From the NCBI RefSeq assembly GCF_008923205.2, contig NZ_WBMS02000041.1, positions 40,041 through 88,419 of the forward strand: a stretch of DNA of 48,379 nt. The letters run 5' to 3'. The DNA comes from Actinomadura physcomitrii. Lineage in GTDB: Bacteria; Actinomycetota; Actinomycetes; Streptosporangiales; Streptosporangiaceae. The notes under the pieces were generated by a model. That model was not told the DNA's origin, made no database searches, and saw only the letters and a program-made list of their open reading frames with translations. The number at the start of each line of letters is the position of its first letter. The stretch's first letter is position 1. Shown in pieces: positions 15,238-23,445 of this stretch. The position numbers were made by a program, and so were the translations under genes.

Positions 15238-15386
15238 GTCGCCCTCGCCTCCGCGGGGGTGGCCCGGTGCTCGTCTCGCCTCCGGGCGAGGGGCATCGAT
15301 CGGCCCCGCGCATGCGGGGATGACCCCGAGGTCGCTGCGCTCGTCAAGGTGCGGCGTTGCTCACCGCGCACGCGGGGGATGCGGGG
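15238..15386. repeat. Three degenerate CRISPR-like (type I-E-like) palindromic repeats
   Basis: The nusG-rplK gap holds three related 29-bp units. R1 is 15238-15266 (GTCGCCCTCGCCTCCGCGGG...), R2 is 15299-15327 (ATCGGCCCCGCGCATGCGGG...), and R3 is about 15358-15386 (contains CACCGCGCACGCGGGGGATG). R1 to R2 starts are exactly 61 bp apart, the 29+32 unit of type I-E arrays; R3 is shifted by 1-3 bp. R2 contains the perfect CCCCGC-GCAT-GCGGGG stem typical of Cas6e repeats and ends GGGGATGACCCC like actinomycete I-E repeats. There is no cas gene in the window. This could be a decayed mini-array or an unrelated family of short palindromes. Confidence 0.5.
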
Positions 15387-15484
15387 TCGGCCAAGGTCTC
15401 AACACGGCGGTCATGTTCCGCCCGCCGCGTTGCCCGGAGAACCGGGAGTCGGGACCACAGCGAAACGGAACACAGAGGAGAGAC

Positions 15485-15913
15485 ATGCCTCCGAAGAAAA
15501 AAGTGGCCGCCCTGGTGAAGGTCCAGTTGCAGGCGGGTCAGGCCACGCCGGCGCCGCCGGTGGGCACCGCGCTCGGTCCGCACGGCGTCAACATCATGGA
15601 CTTCTGCAAGCAGTACAACGCTGCCACGGAGTCCCAGCGCGGCAACGTCATCCCCGTAGAGATCACCATCTACGAGGACCGGTCGTTCACGTTCGTCACC
15701 AAGACGCCGCCGGCCGCGCAGCTCATCCTGAAGGCCGCCGGTGTCGAGAAGGGCAGCGGCGAGCCGCACAAGACCAAGGTCGGCTCGGTCACCGCGGACC
15801 AGATCCGCGAGATCGCCACGACCAAGATGCCCGACCTCAACGCCAAGGACCTGGCGGCCGCGGAGAAGATCGTCGCGGGCACCGCGCGGTCGATGGGCAT
15901 CGAGGTCAAGTAG
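15485..15913 (+). CDS. rplK: 50S ribosomal protein L11
   Basis: 142 aa starting MPPKKKVAALVKVQLQAGQA, the standard actinobacterial L11. The Pro-rich N-terminal domain (ATPAPPVGTALGPHGVNIMDF) is the GTPase-centre and thiopeptide-binding region, and the C-terminal domain binds 23S rRNA (GSVTADQIREIA). GAGGAG at 15476-15481 is the ribosome binding site. It forms a two-gene unit with rplA, 62 bp downstream. Confidence 0.98.
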   Translation: MPPKKKVAALVKVQLQAGQATPAPPVGTALGPHGVNIMDFCKQYNAATESQRGNVIPVEITIYEDRSFTFVTKTPPAAQLILKAAGVEKGSGEPHKTKVGSVTADQIREIATTKMPDLNAKDLAAAEKIVAGTARSMGIEVK

Positions 15914-15975
15914 TTCACCGTCCAGTGGCAGGGCCGGGCGCGGTCCGTACCACGAGTTCCGTTGGAGGAACGAGC

Positions 15976-16692
15976 ATGAAGCGCAGCAAGGGCTACCGCG
16001 CGGCGGCCGAGAAGATCGACCGGGAGCGGCTGTACAGCCCGGCCGAGGCCGTCAAGCTGGCCAAGGAGACCAGCGTCACCAAGTTCGACGCGACCGTCGA
16101 GGTCGCGCTGCGGCTCGGGGTCGACCCGCGCAAGGCGGACCAGATGGTGCGCGGCACCGTCAACCTGCCGCACGGCACCGGCAAGACGGCCCGCGTGCTG
16201 GTGTTCGCGGGCGGCGCGAAGGCGGAGGAGGCCCGCGAGGCCGGCGCCGACCTGGTCGGGTCCGACGACATGATCGAGCGGATCCAGGGCGGCTTCCTGG
16301 AGTTCGACGCGGTCGTCGCGACGCCGGACCAGATGGGCAAGGTCGGCCGCCTCGGCCGGGTGCTCGGCCCGCGCGGCCTGATGCCGAACCCGAAGACCGG
16401 CACGGTGACGATGGACGTGGCGAAGGCCGTCACCGACATCAAGGGCGGCAAGATCGAGTTCCGGGTGGACCGGCACGCGAACCTGCACTTCATCATCGGC
16501 AAGGCGTCGTTCGACGAGCGCCAGCTGGTGGAGAACTACGCGGCGGCGGTCGAGGAGATCCAGCGGCTCAAGCCGTCCGCGGCGAAGGGCCGGTACGTGA
16601 AGAAGGCCGCGCTGACGACGTCGATGGGGCCGAGCATCCCCGTCGACCCGAACGCGGTCCGCAACCTCACCGCGGAGCTCGAAGAGGCCTGA
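15976..16692 (+). CDS. rplA: 50S ribosomal protein L1
   Basis: 238 aa. It starts MKRSKGYRAAAEKIDRERLY and contains the L1 signature (VFAGGAKAEEAREAGADLVG, and GRLGRVLGPRGLMPNPKTGTV, which contacts RNA). It binds 23S rRNA in the mobile stalk and, in other bacteria, represses its own operon by binding the L11 leader. The ATG at 15976 is preceded by GGAGG at 15964-15968. Two strong hairpins follow the stop. Confidence 0.98.
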   Translation: MKRSKGYRAAAEKIDRERLYSPAEAVKLAKETSVTKFDATVEVALRLGVDPRKADQMVRGTVNLPHGTGKTARVLVFAGGAKAEEAREAGADLVGSDDMIERIQGGFLEFDAVVATPDQMGKVGRLGRVLGPRGLMPNPKTGTVTMDVAKAVTDIKGGKIEFRVDRHANLHFIIGKASFDERQLVENYAAAVEEIQRLKPSAAKGRYVKKAALTTSMGPSIPVDPNAVRNLTAELEEA

Positions 16693-16704
16693 TCACGGCT
16701 TTCC

Positions 16705-16784
16705 CGCCCGTCCTCCCCAGGGGGTCGCCCCCCTGGGGAGGACGGGCGAAACGGCAGGGCGTCTCCTTCGGGAGGCGCCCTGCC
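16705..16784 (+). terminator. Two tandem terminators after rplA
   Basis: First hairpin: perfect 20-bp arms 16705-16724 and 16729-16748 with loop TCGC. Second: GGCAGGGCGTCTCC / GGAGGCGCCCTGCC (16753-16784) with a UUCG tetraloop and one G-U pair. Both lie right after the rplA stop and lack long T runs. Confidence 0.92.
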
Positions 16785-16880
16785 GCGTTTCCGGGGGCGT
16801 TCCGCTGAGCGGCATCGGCGGGCGGGGCGGGCGCGCCCGGCCGGTAGATTGCGTCGCCGGATCTCGAGGAGAGGGACGTG

Positions 16881-18413
16881 ATGGGCGGATCGCCGCGCGG
16901 AGACCTCCACCGGCTCTACGACGTGCTCGACGCTGCGGCGGAGGACGCCCCCGACGCTCCGGCGCTGTCGGTAAACGGAACGACGTGGTCGTTCCGGGAA
17001 CTGCGCGCGCGCACGGACGCGCTGAGCGGCTACCTGAGCGAGCGGTGTCCGCAGGGGGCGCGCGTAGCGCTGCTGGCGCACAACAGGCTGGAGTACGTGG
17101 TCGCTTATTACGGGGTTCCGCTGGACGGCCGGATCCTCGTGCCGCTCAACCAGCGGCTGCACCCGCGCGAGTGGGCCGATCAGATCGCGCGCAGCGGCGC
17201 GGCGCTCGTCGTCGGTGAGCCGGATCTGCTCGACCGGCTGGCCGCCGAGGGGGACCTGCGCGAGGGCCCACCGCTGGTTCCCGTGACCGAGCTGCCCTGG
17301 GACGCGCCGCGGCGACCGGCCCGCACGGAGGCGAGCGCGGACGAGGTCGCGTGGCTGATGTTCACCAGCGGGACGACGGGCCGCCCCAAGGGGGTGCGGC
17401 TGACGCACGGGAGCCTGCTCGCGGGCCTGCGGGTGTCGGCGTCGGGGCGTCCGGTCCGTCCGGGCGATGTGTTCTGCACGCCGTTCCCGCTGTGCCATGT
17501 GGCCGGGTACCAGGTGATGCTGCACCACCTGTTCCGGCGGCATGCCGTGGTGATGCGCCGGTTCCGTCCAGCGGACCTGGTGGAGGCGGCGCGGCGGCAC
17601 GGCGTGACGAACGTGTCGCTGGCGCCGACGATGCTGGAGGACCTGCTCGCGCACCTGGCGGACGACCCGGCCGCGCTGGAGGTGTTGCGCGGCGCCCTGC
17701 GGGTGGTGTCGTACGGGTCGGCGCCGATGCCGGTTCCGCTGCTGCGCCGCGTGCACGACGTGCTCGGCTGCGACCTCAACCAGGGTTTCGGCATGACGGA
17801 GCTGTCCGGGAACGCGACGTTCCTGTCCCCGGACGACCACCGTGCCGCCATCGCGTCGAGGCCCGGGCTGGCGGCGTCGGCGGGACGTGCGGCGCAGGGC
17901 GTCGAGATCGGGGTGATCGGCGAGGACGGGTCGCCGGTGCCGGCGGGCGCGCTCGGCGAGGTCGTCGTGCGGGGCGCGCAGGTGACGCCCGGTTACTGGG
18001 ACGACCCGCACGCCACCGCGGAGGCCTTCGCGGGGGACTGGTTCCGGACCGGCGACGTCGGCCGCGTCGACGAGGACGGGTACCTGTACCTGGTCGACCG
18101 CCTCAAGGACGTGATCGTCACCGGGGGCGAGAACGTCTCGTCCCGGGAGGTGGAGGACGTGCTGCGCACGGTCCCGGGTGTCGGGGAGGTCGCCGTCGTG
18201 GGGCTGCCGGACCCGCGCTGGGGCCAGTCGGTGTGCGCGGTGATCGTGCCGGACGGCGCGCGGCCGGCGGACGAGGAGCTGATCGGCGCGTGCCGGGCGA
18301 GGCTGGCCGGGTTCAAGGCGCCGCGCCGGATCGAGTACGTCGACGCGCTGCCCCGCACCGGCACCGGCAAGGTCCGCAAGGCGGTGCTCCGGGACCGGCT
18401 GGCCGGAGGCTGA
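16881..18413 (+). CDS. AMP-dependent acyl-CoA synthetase/ligase
   Basis: Adenylate-forming enzyme of the ANL superfamily, 510 aa. It activates a carboxylate with ATP to an acyl-AMP and transfers it to CoA. Motif A3 is FTSGTTGRPKG (about residues 161-171), the acid-binding region is GFGMTELSG, A7-A8 is WFRTGDVGRVDEDGYLYLVDR followed by KDVIVTGGENV, and the catalytic Lys is in RTGTGKVRKAVL near the C-terminus. AGGAGAGGGA precedes either GTG 16878 or ATG 16881; the latter is used here. It is a monocistronic gene between the L1 terminators and a secreted protein. The acid substrate is not predictable, but fatty or aryl acids are likely. Confidence 0.93.
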   Translation: MGGSPRGDLHRLYDVLDAAAEDAPDAPALSVNGTTWSFRELRARTDALSGYLSERCPQGARVALLAHNRLEYVVAYYGVPLDGRILVPLNQRLHPREWADQIARSGAALVVGEPDLLDRLAAEGDLREGPPLVPVTELPWDAPRRPARTEASADEVAWLMFTSGTTGRPKGVRLTHGSLLAGLRVSASGRPVRPGDVFCTPFPLCHVAGYQVMLHHLFRRHAVVMRRFRPADLVEAARRHGVTNVSLAPTMLEDLLAHLADDPAALEVLRGALRVVSYGSAPMPVPLLRRVHDVLGCDLNQGFGMTELSGNATFLSPDDHRAAIASRPGLAASAGRAAQGVEIGVIGEDGSPVPAGALGEVVVRGAQVTPGYWDDPHATAEAFAGDWFRTGDVGRVDEDGYLYLVDRLKDVIVTGGENVSSREVEDVLRTVPGVGEVAVVGLPDPRWGQSVCAVIVPDGARPADEELIGACRARLAGFKAPRRIEYVDALPRTGTGKVRKAVLRDRLAGG

Positions 18414-18563
18414 GGCGCGGTCGCGCAGCGGGACGGTCCCGGCGCGCTCAGTCGCGATCATGTAGCTGACCTGCGGGATACCTCGAGCTCCGGCCGGATC
18501 AGGCCAGAACTATTGGACGGATTGTTTTGTTGTGATTGGTGTGCTTGGTGTTCAATCGTCCCC

Positions 18564-19442
18564 GTGAAGCGCCGAACCGACCGGATCATCGCCGTCTCCG
18601 CCGTCACGGCCGTGGCCGTCGTGCCCACCGCGATCCTGATGGCGGTGAAGACGGGCGTCATGGCGTCCAAGGACTCCGGCGACCTGCCGCCGAGCGCGCA
18701 GCTGGCGCAGGCGGACCCGGCGAACCCGAACAGCGCGGCGTCCGGTGCGGTCACGCCGTCCGCGTCCGGCGTCCCGGGCTCGGGCACCGGGACCGGCGGC
18801 GGCGCGGGCGCCGGCACGCCGGGCGCGCCGGCGGCCGGAACGGGCGGCACCGCCGCGAACCCGTCGCCGAAGCCGGGCCCCGAGCTGAAGTCGTTCGTCC
18901 GCAAGACGAGCGTGAAGGTGACGTTCGGGACGGGCGGCGACTACAAGGTGGCGAACGAGACGGCGAAGATCAGCCTGTGGCCGTCGTTCTCGATGAACGC
19001 GGTCGGCGTCACCCAGACGATGAAGGACGGCACGCTCAGCAAGATCACCCAGAAGGTGGTCATCAGCGGCGCCACGCTGTCCGGGTTCGACGGCGAGAAG
19101 TGGACGAAGTCCAAGCTCAGCGCCGCGCAGTTGGAGAAGCTGCGGACCGGCTCCGACCCGCGGCAGTTCACCTACATCATCCGGAGCGTGCCCGGCAACG
19201 TGGTGACCGGCCCGGACGCGAGCGGCCGCACCCACTACCTCGCGCAGGCGCTGATGGGCAGCGTGTACGGGCTGCTGCCGAAGGAGGCCGCGGATGAGGT
19301 CCGCAAGGCGATCCCCGACGACGTCGGCGTCTCCCTCGACCTGTGGTCGGGCGCGCAGGACAGGCCCGCGTCGATCGGGCTGTCCGCGAAGGCGCCCGAC
19401 GGCACCTTCGACGGCTCGATGACGTTCGGCTCCTACCGCTGA
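18564..19442 (+). CDS. Membrane-anchored secreted protein, function unknown
   Basis: 292 aa from GTG 18564 (KRRTDRIIAVSAVTAVAVVPTA). One N-terminal hydrophobic anchor (about residues 8-30) is followed by a Gly/Ala/Pro/Ser-rich linker (about 48-108) and a C-terminal domain of about 180 aa (FVRKTSVKVTFGTGGDYKV ... TFDGSMTFGSYR). No lipobox Cys is seen. The preceding AT-rich stretch (18512-18560) probably holds its promoter. It sits just before two LppX/LprG-type lipoproteins, and its domain (small, beta-rich, lacking Cys) might be related, but I cannot show this. Upstream in-frame starts exist at 18513 but would add a Cys-rich, unlikely N-terminus. Confidence 0.75.
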   Translation: MKRRTDRIIAVSAVTAVAVVPTAILMAVKTGVMASKDSGDLPPSAQLAQADPANPNSAASGAVTPSASGVPGSGTGTGGGAGAGTPGAPAAGTGGTAANPSPKPGPELKSFVRKTSVKVTFGTGGDYKVANETAKISLWPSFSMNAVGVTQTMKDGTLSKITQKVVISGATLSGFDGEKWTKSKLSAAQLEKLRTGSDPRQFTYIIRSVPGNVVTGPDASGRTHYLAQALMGSVYGLLPKEAADEVRKAIPDDVGVSLDLWSGAQDRPASIGLSAKAPDGTFDGSMTFGSYR

Positions 19443-19641
19443 CACGCTCCCGAAACGCCGCTGACACGCTTCCGGGGTCGCCCGCCGCGCGCGCTCTGGA
19501 ACACGTCCGTTCGGCCATGTGCGGGGTACGCCGATGGTCGTACCGCAGTGGGTGCCGTTCGTACCACCGGGGGATGTAGCGCCGTTAGCGCCCCGACAGA
19601 CTGGGGAACACCAGCAGGGCGACAAGGGAGGCCGAATCCTC

Positions 19642-20493
19642 ATGAACCGACGACTGGTAGTGGCCGCCGGAGGCACCGCCGTGGGCGCCGCGCTCCTCCT
19701 GTCCGGGTGCAACGGGGACGGGTCGGGCTCGAACGCGAACATGAAGCTGAGCGCCAACGAGGCGCTGCTGAAATCCTCACAGAAGACCGCGCAGTCGGAC
19801 ACCTTCAAGGCCGACCTGACCGTCACCGGCTCCGGCTCGGACTCCGGGAAGATCCACGCGACCGGCCAGTTCCGGCTCAAGCCGACGCTGAAGTTCAGCG
19901 CGCAGCTCGACGACGTGACCCACAACGGGCAGACCGTCCCGGGCGCCAAGGGCCAGGCGATCTTCACCGACAACACGCTGTACGCCAAGGTGCCGCAGCT
20001 CGCCCAGTTCGTCAGCGGCGGCAAGCCGTGGGTGAAGATCGACGTGAACCAGGTGTCCCAGCGCACCGGCTTCGACGTGCAGGGCCTCGTGAACCAGGTC
20101 GAGAAGGTCAACCCGGCCGAGCAGACCAAGATGTTCACCGGCTCCAAGGACGCCCACCGGGTCGGCACCGAGACGATCGACGGCGTGAAGACCGTGCACT
20201 ACGCCGGCACGGTCACCGTCCAGGACGCGCTGAACCGGCTCGACGCGCAGACCCGCGCGAAGGTCGACGGCTGGCTGCCGAAGGACCACGCCAACGGCAA
20301 GATCAACTTCGATCTGTGGACGGACGGGAGCAACCTGCCCCGCAAGCTCGTGTCCAAGGCGTCCGACAAACAGGGCGACAGCGGCTCGGTGACGGTGCTC
20401 TACAGCGACTACGGCAAGTCGTTCGGGGTCAACCCGCCGCCGTCCGACCAGGTCGGCACCGTGTCGCTCGGCTCCCTGCTCGGCGGCAACTGA
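19642..20493 (+). CDS. LppX/LprAFG-family lipoprotein
   Basis: 283 aa. The signal peptide ends in lipobox LLLSGC (C23), so it is a lipoprotein on the outer face of the membrane. The mature part (SANEALLKSSQKTAQSDTFKADLTVTGSG ... LPRKLVSKAS) has the half-barrel pattern of the LppX_LprAFG family, whose mycobacterial members bind and transfer lipids such as PDIM, LAM or triacylglycerides. A second, paralogous lipoprotein lies downstream with its own promoter region. The ATG is preceded by a GGAGG-like site at 19626-19631. Confidence 0.88.
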   Translation: MNRRLVVAAGGTAVGAALLLSGCNGDGSGSNANMKLSANEALLKSSQKTAQSDTFKADLTVTGSGSDSGKIHATGQFRLKPTLKFSAQLDDVTHNGQTVPGAKGQAIFTDNTLYAKVPQLAQFVSGGKPWVKIDVNQVSQRTGFDVQGLVNQVEKVNPAEQTKMFTGSKDAHRVGTETIDGVKTVHYAGTVTVQDALNRLDAQTRAKVDGWLPKDHANGKINFDLWTDGSNLPRKLVSKASDKQGDSGSVTVLYSDYGKSFGVNPPPSDQVGTVSLGSLLGGN

Positions 20494-20613
20494 CGTCTCG
20501 CGGCACACCGGGCATCACGGGGCGGATTGAACCCCACTAGTCTCCTCTGCGTCTCAATCAGAGTCCGGTCCGAGCGTCCGGGCACCACGACGCAGACCGA
20601 GGAGATTCCCCCC

Positions 20614-21498
20614 ATGATCCGACGCTTCGCCGCGGGCACGGCGGCCGCCGCCGGCCTCGCCCTCGCGCTGACCGGCTGTCTGGGCGACGCCGGCAACAAG
20701 GTGGACAACGCCGGTAAGAACATCAAGCTGACCGCCGCGCAGGTGCTCGGCAAGACGGCCCAGAAGACCGGCCAGATCAACTCCTTCCAGGCCGACATGT
20801 CGATGACGTCGACCGGCTCCGCCACCGGCGACATCGACATGTCCGGCACGATGCAGTACCGGACGAAGCCCGACCTGGCGTTCAGCATGAACTTCGACTC
20901 CATGTCGGTCGGCGGCAAGTCGATGGGCGGCATCAAGGAGGTCCTGGTCGACCGCACCATCTACATGAAGATCCCGCAGCTGGCGCAGCTCGGCGGCGGC
21001 GCGTCCGCGAAGACCTGGGTGAAGATGTCGCTGGCCGAGGTCGGCGCGAAGTCCGGCCTGAACATGGACCAGCTGCTCCAGCAGTCGCAGCAGATGGACC
21101 CGGTGCAGAACACCAAGATGCTGACGGCGTCGAAGGACGCCCGCGAGGTCGGCAAGGAGACGGTGAACGGCGTCCAGACCACGCACTTCACCGGCACCTA
21201 CCGGATGGCGGACGCGGTCGCCAAGCTCCCCGCCGACCAGCGGCAGGCCTACGAGAAGAGCCTGGCGAAGTCCGGCATGAACGGCGACATGCACTTCGAC
21301 CTGTGGGTCGACGGGCAGCAGCTGCCCCGCAAGATGACGATGAAGACCGGCCAGACGGCCGCCGGCGTCATGACGATCACCACCAGCTACCGCGACTTCG
21401 GCAAGCCGGTGCAGGTCACCGCGCCGCCGGTGAGCGAGGTCACCGACTTCGGCGCGCTGATGAAGGGCATGGGCACCGGCCTCACCCCGGGCGCCTGA
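20614..21498 (+). CDS. LppX/LprAFG-family lipoprotein (paralogue)
   Basis: 294 aa. Lipobox LALTGC (C22) follows MIRRFAAGTAAAAGLA. The mature part is collinear with the upstream lipoprotein: KLTAAQVLGKTAQKTGQINSF matches KLSANEALLKSSQKTAQSDTF, IPQLAQLGGG matches VPQLAQFVSG, and MHFDLWVDGQQLPRKM matches INFDLWTDGSNLPRKL. The two are a tandem duplication that has diverged. GAGGAG at 20598-20604 is its ribosome binding site. Probable lipid carrier at the cell surface, possibly serving the MCE importer located 2 kb downstream; this link is an inference. Confidence 0.88.
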   Translation: MIRRFAAGTAAAAGLALALTGCLGDAGNKVDNAGKNIKLTAAQVLGKTAQKTGQINSFQADMSMTSTGSATGDIDMSGTMQYRTKPDLAFSMNFDSMSVGGKSMGGIKEVLVDRTIYMKIPQLAQLGGGASAKTWVKMSLAEVGAKSGLNMDQLLQQSQQMDPVQNTKMLTASKDAREVGKETVNGVQTTHFTGTYRMADAVAKLPADQRQAYEKSLAKSGMNGDMHFDLWVDGQQLPRKMTMKTGQTAAGVMTITTSYRDFGKPVQVTAPPVSEVTDFGALMKGMGTGLTPGA

Positions 21499-21512
21499 CC
21501 GGGAACGCCGCA

Positions 21513-21547
21513 CGGAGGGCCGCGCCGGCGACCGGCGCGGCCCTCCG
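21513..21547 (+). terminator. Terminator of the lipoprotein gene
   Basis: Perfect 16-bp stem: CGGAGGGCCGCGCCGG (21513-21528) pairs with 21532-21547 around loop CGA, 15 bp after the stop. It separates the lipoprotein from the rplJL leader. Confidence 0.92.
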
Positions 21548-21589
21548 CCGATTTGGCCTCGCGCCGCTCCGGCACGTACTCTGTTGTCT

Positions 21590-21740
21590 GCCGAAGACCG
21601 CCGGTCGCCGTTCCCTGAGGGACGGCCGAAGGTCCCGATCCGTTCGGGCGGCCTGCGTAGGTGAGACGTGAGCCTTCCGCTTGGCCTTCCCGGGCCTGGC
21701 ATGACGCCCCGTGCACACCTGCGCCGGGGCGTTTTTTGGT
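21590..21740 (+). ncRNA. Ribosomal protein L10 leader with transcription attenuator
   Basis: The sequence CTGCCGAAGACCGCCGGTCGC (about 21588-21608) followed by GCCTGCGTAGGTGAGAC (about 21652-21668) is the conserved pattern of the L10 leader, where L10(L12)4 binds the kink-turn-like element. An intrinsic terminator ends it: ACGCCCC (21704-21710) pairs with GGGGCGT (21726-21732) followed by T6 (21732-21737). A TACTCT -10 at 21577-21582 would start the RNA near 21590. Excess L10 would favour the terminator; transcription otherwise continues into rplJ-rplL. Confidence 0.85.
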
Positions 21741-21808
21741 GGATCGGTGCCCGACCCGCGAGGGCCGGGCGCGGATCGTGACCACCCAGGTAATCGGAAG
21801 GAGGCCAC

Positions 21809-22396
21809 ATGGCCAAGGCCGAGAAGGCCGCGGCGATCGCCGAGCTCAAGAGCGAGTTCGAGAGCTCCAACGGCGCCGTGCTGACCGAGTACCGCGGGCT
21901 GACGGTGGCGCAGCTGAAGGAGCTGCGCACCAACCTCGGCGAGACCGCGAAGTTCGCCGTGGTGAAGAACACGCTGACCAAGCGAGCCGCGAACGAGGCC
22001 GGTGTCGACGAGCAGTTCCGCGACCTGCTCGAAGGCCCGTCGGCCATCGCGTTCGTCCGCGGCGACGTGGTCGAGGCCGCCAAGGGCCTGCGTGACTTCG
22101 CCAAGGCCAACCCGCTGCTGGTGATCAAGGGCGGCTTCATCGACGGCAAGTCGATGGACGCCGCGGAGATCACCCGGCTGGCGGACCTCGAGTCCCGCGA
22201 GGTCCTGCTGGCCAAGCTGGCCGGCGCGATGAAGGGCTCCATGGCCAACGCGGCCGCGCTCTTCAACGCCCTGCCGACGCAGGCGGCCCAGCTCGCCGAG
22301 GCGCTGCGCGCCAAGCGCGAGGCCGGCGGCGAGACCGCCGAGGCCCCCGCCGACGCGCCGGCCGCCGAGGCCGCCGACGAGGCACCCGCCGAGTAG
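21809..22396 (+). CDS. rplJ: 50S ribosomal protein L10
   Basis: 195 aa. It starts AKAEKAAAIAELKSEFESSNGAVLTEYRGLTVAQLKELR and includes VVKNTLTKRA, the rRNA-binding N-terminal domain. The long C-terminal helix (SMANAAALFNALPTQAAQLAEAL) carries the L7/L12 dimers, then an Ala/Glu-rich tail typical of actinobacteria follows (about residues 172-195). Strong GGAAGGAGG at 21796-21804. It precedes rplL by 57 bp and is governed by the L10 leader. Confidence 0.98.
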   Translation: MAKAEKAAAIAELKSEFESSNGAVLTEYRGLTVAQLKELRTNLGETAKFAVVKNTLTKRAANEAGVDEQFRDLLEGPSAIAFVRGDVVEAAKGLRDFAKANPLLVIKGGFIDGKSMDAAEITRLADLESREVLLAKLAGAMKGSMANAAALFNALPTQAAQLAEALRAKREAGGETAEAPADAPAAEAADEAPAE

Positions 22397-22453
22397 GCAC
22401 CCCGCGGTTCCCCGTAAGACCCCAGATCGTTAAGCCATAGCGGAGGAAACATC

Positions 22454-22846
22454 ATGGCGAAGCTCAGCACCGACGAGCTGCTCGACGCGTTCAAGGAGAT
22501 GACCCTCCTCGAGCTGTCCGACTTCGTGAAGCAGTTCGAGGACGTCTTCGACGTCAAGGCCGCCGCGCCCGTCGCGGCCGTGGCCGCCGCCCCCGCCGCC
22601 GGTGCCGCCGGCGGTGGCGAGGAGGCCGCCGCGCAGGACGAGTTCGACGTCATCCTCGAGGGCGCCGGCGACAAGAAGATCCAGGTCATCAAGGAGGTTC
22701 GCACGCTGACGAGCCTCGGCCTCAAGGAGGCCAAGGACCTGGTCGACGGCGCGCCGAAGCCGCTGCTCGAGAAGGTCAACAAGGAGACGGCCGACAAGGC
22801 CAAGGAGGCCCTGGAGAAGGCCGGCGCGACGGTCACCGTCAAGTAA
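22454..22846 (+). CDS. rplL: 50S ribosomal protein L7/L12
   Basis: 130 aa. N-terminal dimerization domain (TDELLDAFKEMTLLELSDFV), an Ala/Gly-rich hinge (about residues 40-58), and the C-terminal factor-binding domain (EFDVILEGAGDKKIQVIKEVR ... LGLKEAKDLVDGAPKPLLEKV). It recruits elongation factors to the ribosome. GGAGG at 22441-22445 is the ribosome binding site; a strong terminator follows. Confidence 0.98.
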   Translation: MAKLSTDELLDAFKEMTLLELSDFVKQFEDVFDVKAAAPVAAVAAAPAAGAAGGGEEAAAQDEFDVILEGAGDKKIQVIKEVRTLTSLGLKEAKDLVDGAPKPLLEKVNKETADKAKEALEKAGATVTVK

Positions 22847-22890
22847 GGCGCTCCGGAGCGTCCGGGGCCGCGCGGCTCCGCTGCTCTTTC

Positions 22891-22934
22891 GAGGCGGCCG
22901 TCCCACCTGCGGGTGGGGCGGCCGCCTCTTCTTT
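22891..22934 (+). terminator. Terminator of the rplJL operon
   Basis: GAGGCGGCCGTCCCACC (22891-22907) pairs with GGGTGGGGCGGCCGCCTC (22911-22928) around a TGC loop, followed by TTCTTT. The stem is about 17 bp with one G-U pair. Confidence 0.92.
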
Positions 22935-23445
22935 CGTCGTGCCGGGCGCCTGTGCAGGTGGACGAGGTGCCGCCGGCGCAGGGACCGGACGGGGTTGTCG
23001 CGGACGTGCAAGGGAGAACCCGTTCCGGGCCGATTTTCCTGTGGGCGAGTGATAAAGGGTCCGGGAAAAGCGTGTGCCGGGGCGGGTTGTGCGGTAGTCG
23101 GCGGGCGGCGTAGCGTCCCGTTCTGGCGCTGTGGCCACACCCGGCCGCTCCTGTCCCGGCCGGTGGTCGCAGTGCGCTGCCGCACCCCCCGCTTGAGGCG
23201 CCGGTTCTTGGACCACTAGTCTCATAGGGCCCTGTAAGTAACGATTGTCTTACGACGTCGGATTTTGCCGCTGATCTGGGGCGGAACCCCTTCCATTTGG
23301 ACGGGGGGCCGCTACGGTAGTGGCACCCGTCACGGCTACCGGGCGGTAGCAACGAGACGGACACGAGGTGTGACGGGCAGACAGAGCCAGAGTGCTACTC
23401 GCTCATTGGTTCGGGATTCCCCCCGGCCTGGACGAAAGGTGACGA
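22935..23445 (+). other. Non-coding gap upstream of the mce operon, with a candidate operator
   Basis: About 510 bp with no supported gene; open frames on either strand lack codon bias and start signals. It holds an inverted repeat GTAAG-N10-CTTAC (23234-23253) in a locally AT-rich stretch, a reasonable operator for the mce operon. An AAAGGTGA site just before GTG 23446 is the mkl ribosome binding site. A specific promoter could not be placed with confidence. Confidence 0.5.

Noticed and set aside
15259..15480. In-frame extension upstream of rplK containing CGDDP and SPRTRG-like stretches
   Set aside because: These are translations of the CRISPR-like palindromic repeats, not protein sequence; L11 starts at 15485 with its own ribosome binding site.
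22430..23364. Minus-strand frames over rplL and the mce upstream gap
   Set aside because: They overlap rplL and its terminator and have no coding features.
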